Shown here one piece after another: positions 13,329 through 15,907 of a stretch of 15,907 nt of DNA (position 1 is its first letter; each line of letters opens with the position of its first letter). The DNA lies in assembly GCA_023145275.1 (NCBI GenBank), contig JAGLEB010000023.1, positions 1 to 15,907 of the forward strand, in the 5' to 3' direction. The notes beneath the pieces were generated by a model. It was not told the origin of the DNA. It searched no databases and was given only the letters and a program-made list of their open reading frames with translations. The translations under genes and the position numbers were made by a program. This DNA comes from Flavobacteriales bacterium (GTDB lineage: Bacteria; Bacteroidota; Bacteroidia; Flavobacteriales; JADGDT01).

Positions 13329-15907
13329 TTATCCTAATGAAATTAAATAGAATACTACAATATAAATTATAATGTGTACGGCATAAACCTGTCCGTTTCC
13401 ACTATATAATCGTCTAATAACTCCAGCAAAGTCAAGAACCATTTTACTAACATTATTCCAGAAGTTTGAAATTCCTGGTGCTACTAAAAATCCTATCGCT
13501 TTATTCAACCCTGCATACATGTTATGAGAAACATGAGTAGTTTCAGGACGGAAAGGACGCTCTGCCGAATAAACTATATTGAACTGTTCTAGTTTCTGAG
13601 TTTTTCCAGTTATCAATAATAAATATCCAAGTACTAAAACAAATATGCTGATGATGATAATCATCACTGCCTGTCCGTTCCAGTTACTTAATAATGTTAC
13701 AGCATTTCCATCAGCTGACCAACTTACAGTTGCTGGGAAATAATCTGCTAACATATTTCCTATTGGCTCTAGCACATCTTGTGGGAAAGCAGAGAAATAG
13801 AATATTCCGGCGATTAAGATATAAACTGGTATAAGAATACTTGGACTTATTTCTTTCAAGTTTCTGTGGTTGTCTTTCAACTGACCTAAGAAAATAGAGT
13901 GAAGTAATTTGAAGGCATAAAGGAAAGCAATTGTACCTGCAAAGAATACTATCACACCTTGTACATACCATCCCTTAAGAACAACAGCATTGTAGAACAT
14001 CCATTTACCAGCAAATCCAGATAAAGGTGGAAGACCCGCCATAGTAATCATAGCAATAAGAACTGCTACAAAAGAGAAAGGCATCTTTTTGATTAATCCT
14101 CCCATTTGGTATAAGTTGTGAGTCCCTGCTTTTACAACAATTCCTCCAACTACCATAAACAGAATAGCTTTAAACAAGAAGTGGTTAATCACATAAGTGA
14201 ATCCTGCTAACCAACCTAGTTGAGTCATCATTGCGATAGCAAATAAAATGTACCCAAGTTGTCCGATAGAAGAATAAGCCAACATACGCTTAGCATCTTC
14301 TTGGAACGAGGCTGCAAGGTTTCCTACCAAAGCAGTGAAAGCTCCAACCCATCCTAAGATAAACAATAAAGTATCACCTGTCTGCTCCCCCATATAAAGG
14401 AAAAGTAACATCAAACCAAATACACCAGCCTTAAGTAATACAGCCGATACCATTGGCGACACATCAGATTCAGCCTCACCGTGCGCTCCAGGTAACCAAA
14501 TATGTAAACCTAAAGAAGCGGTTTTGGTCATGAAACCAACAGCTAGTAAAGTATATGCTATTGTTGGTAATACAGAAATATCTTTTAATGCGATTAAAGC
14601 CTGAGTATTTCCACTTGCAAATGCTAAACCAAATCCTATAAGAATTAAGTAAGCTCCTGCAACAGAGAATAACATATAGCTATATGCGTGTGGTTTAGAA
14701 CGTTTTCCGCGGATAATTAAGAAGTAAGAACCTACAGTCATTAATTCCCATCCGAAGAAGAAACCGAACATATTATCTGTAGTAACGATAGTTGCTAATC
14801 CAGCATACATCATTAAAGCTACAGGATAAAAACCTTCACGTTTTCCTGATTTGTTATATCCAACAACAAGAGTAAGAATACCTCCAAGCATAAATATTGC
14901 AAAGAAAATAGTTCTCATCAAGTCACCTTCCACTAAAGGATAAAGTATCCAAGAGTAATATCCCATTCCTGCAATAGAAATAGTGTTCTTCACATAAGCA
15001 GGAAGAAAATCAATCAATCCTAAGAACATGATGAATGCTAGTGGAATAAAGTAAACGTAGTTTGCACCTGCTACAAAAGGAACTGAATAGAACCCTGCTG
15101 CTAAAAGCGAAACTGTAACTAATACAATTGGTATAAATTTATTCCAAGGAATATCTAAAACTTCTTCTTCTGAGTATTCGTCTTTAAGAACATCTCCTAA
15201 CCAACGGAACATGTAAATTCCTTCGGCAAAAGATCCAATAAGAATAACAACAGCTACCCAGATATTACCAGATGAAATTAAGTTCATTATCAACTCATAT
15301 TTTCCGAAGAAAGAAGGAAATGGAGGAAAACCAATTAATGCGAAAATAAATATTCCGAACATTATTAGTAGTGCTGAATTCTTACGAAGTACAGACCATT
15401 CACTAATAGTTTCTTTCTTGATTATTCCAGATATCCAGAATAAACCAGCCTTAGCTAAGAAGTGGTTAAGCAATAATGCGAAAGCAATAAATGCGAAACT
15501 GCTTCCTAATATTGGTTGTAAACCTATTACTGTCATCACCAATCCAATCTGTCCGATAGAAGAGTAACCTAATAAACGGTTAGATATTTTTTGTTGAGTA
15601 CCTACAAGGTTTGAACCTACAAATGTAATTAAACCAATAATTGTGATGTACTGATACCAATCATCGCCACCCATAGGCAATACTTTGTAAAGAACAAACA
15701 AACCTGCTGTTGCTGTACCTGCTGATACAATTGCACCAAATCCAGGATTTGCACTTTCATAAACATCAAGACCCCAACCGTTGGCAGGGAAAGGTTTTAA
15801 TTCTAAAACTAAAACTGCAATTATCAAGAATACCGCAACTGCACCAGCTTTAGAAGCCATAAGGTTAGCAGCAATAATATCATCGATATTCAAACTTCCT
15901 GCGAAGT
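13329..15907 (-). CDS. Tandem antiporter-like (NuoN/NuoM/HyfB-type) membrane subunit, partial at its 5' end
   Basis: The frame is open to the right edge (F-A-G-S precede the TTG at 15893-15891), so the true start is outside the window; at least 858 residues are visible. Numbering from that TTG, residues ~1-235 are the C-terminal part of one antiporter-like domain (PFPANGWGLDVYE, NHFLAKAG, PPFPSFFGKYE). Residues ~300-720 are a second complete domain with E383 (FFGWELM), HIWLPGAH, K488 in SAVLLKAG, K575 in NHFLFK and K630 in SGFAGKW, the residues of the proton channel. A C-terminal extension (HMYAGLNKAIG...RRLYSGNGQVYAVHIIIY) resembles HyfB/HycC-type ends. Domain 1 lacks the TM7 Lys (Ala61-Thr62). 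It pumps H+ or Na+ as part of the membrane arm. The fusion is read through one continuous frame without stops. Confidence 0.92.
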   Translation of the reverse strand, partial: FAGSLNIDDIIAANLMASKAGAVAVFLIIAVLVLELKPFPANGWGLDVYESANPGFGAIVSAGTATAGLFVLYKVLPMGGDDWYQYITIIGLITFVGSNLVGTQQKISNRLLGYSSIGQIGLVMTVIGLQPILGSSFAFIAFALLLNHFLAKAGLFWISGIIKKETISEWSVLRKNSALLIMFGIFIFALIGFPPFPSFFGKYELIMNLISSGNIWVAVVILIGSFAEGIYMFRWLGDVLKDEYSEEEVLDIPWNKFIPIVLVTVSLLAAGFYSVPFVAGANYVYFIPLAFIMFLGLIDFLPAYVKNTISIAGMGYYSWILYPLVEGDLMRTIFFAIFMLGGILTLVVGYNKSGKREGFYPVALMMYAGLATIVTTDNMFGFFFGWELMTVGSYFLIIRGKRSKPHAYSYMLFSVAGAYLILIGFGLAFASGNTQALIALKDISVLPTIAYTLLAVGFMTKTASLGLHIWLPGAHGEAESDVSPMVSAVLLKAGVFGLMLLFLYMGEQTGDTLLFILGWVGAFTALVGNLAASFQEDAKRMLAYSSIGQLGYILFAIAMMTQLGWLAGFTYVINHFLFKAILFMVVGGIVVKAGTHNLYQMGGLIKKMPFSFVAVLIAMITMAGLPPLSGFAGKWMFYNAVVLKGWYVQGVIVFFAGTIAFLYAFKLLHSIFLGQLKDNHRNLKEISPSILIPVYILIAGIFYFSAFPQDVLEPIGNMLADYFPATVSWSADGNAVTLLSNWNGQAVMIIIISIFVLVLGYLLLITGKTQKLEQFNIVYSAERPFRPETTHVSHNMYAGLNKAIGFLVAPGISNFWNNVSKMVLDFAGVIRRLYSGNGQVYAVHIIIYIVVFYLISLG

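Noticed and set aside
15891..15893. TTG as the start of an 854-residue antiporter-like protein
   Set aside because: The frame stays open upstream to the window edge and the protein lacks the first half of antiporter domain 1, so this TTG is an internal Leu codon and the gene is partial.

Overview
The window looks like chromosomal DNA from an AT-rich member of the Bacteroidota, probably a marine or anaerobic Bacteroidales/Marinilabiliales-type organism. The evidence is a type IX secretion (T9SS) C-terminal sorting domain on a secreted peptidase, an S46 dipeptidyl-peptidase (a family typical of this phylum), start codons without strong Shine-Dalgarno sequences, and candidate TAnnTTTG promoter elements. 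This placement is inferred from gene content, not from a phylogenetic marker.

Layout. 1-877 (-): 5' part of hppA, a membrane ion-pumping pyrophosphatase that runs off the left edge. 878-1288: divergent regulatory gap. 1289-3442 (+): secreted S46 dipeptidyl-peptidase of the DPP7 type. 3574-5019 (+): AGCS-family sodium:alanine/glycine symporter. 5139-5600 (+): small exported four-cysteine protein of unknown function, ended by a strong hairpin terminator shared with the converging gene. 5810-6280 (-): two-CBS-domain protein. 6420-7625 (-): secreted M14 metallocarboxypeptidase-like protein with a T9SS tail and a GTG start. 7674-7711 (-): terminator of the large operon. 7807 to the right edge (-): an operon encoding a complex I / membrane-bound-hydrogenase-like complex.

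The operon is the most interesting part. In transcription order (right to left) it encodes a tandem fusion of two antiporter-like membrane subunits (5' end outside the window), NuoH, NuoB, NuoC, NuoD, and finally a fusion of a NuoI-like 2x[4Fe-4S] ferredoxin with a GltD/NfnL-like FAD/NAD(P)H flavoprotein. No NuoE, NuoF or NuoG is present in the visible part. The fused last protein could be a self-contained NAD(P)H-oxidising module feeding the peripheral arm. Several core sites are atypical: NuoB has only three of the four cysteines expected for cluster N2, NuoD has a Val where the quinone-site Tyr is expected and carries two CxxE motifs resembling [NiFe] CxxC motifs, and the first antiporter domain lacks the TM7 lysine. 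Gene spacing is also unusual. Two junctions are 10-11 nt, but three spacers of about 96-159 nt consist of octamer repeats or small hairpins built around GTTTA.

The left half suits a peptide- and amino-acid-consuming lifestyle: DPP7 releases dipeptides, the M14 enzyme acts outside the cell, and the AGCS symporter imports amino acids with sodium. HppA and the complex I-like machine would maintain the ion gradient.
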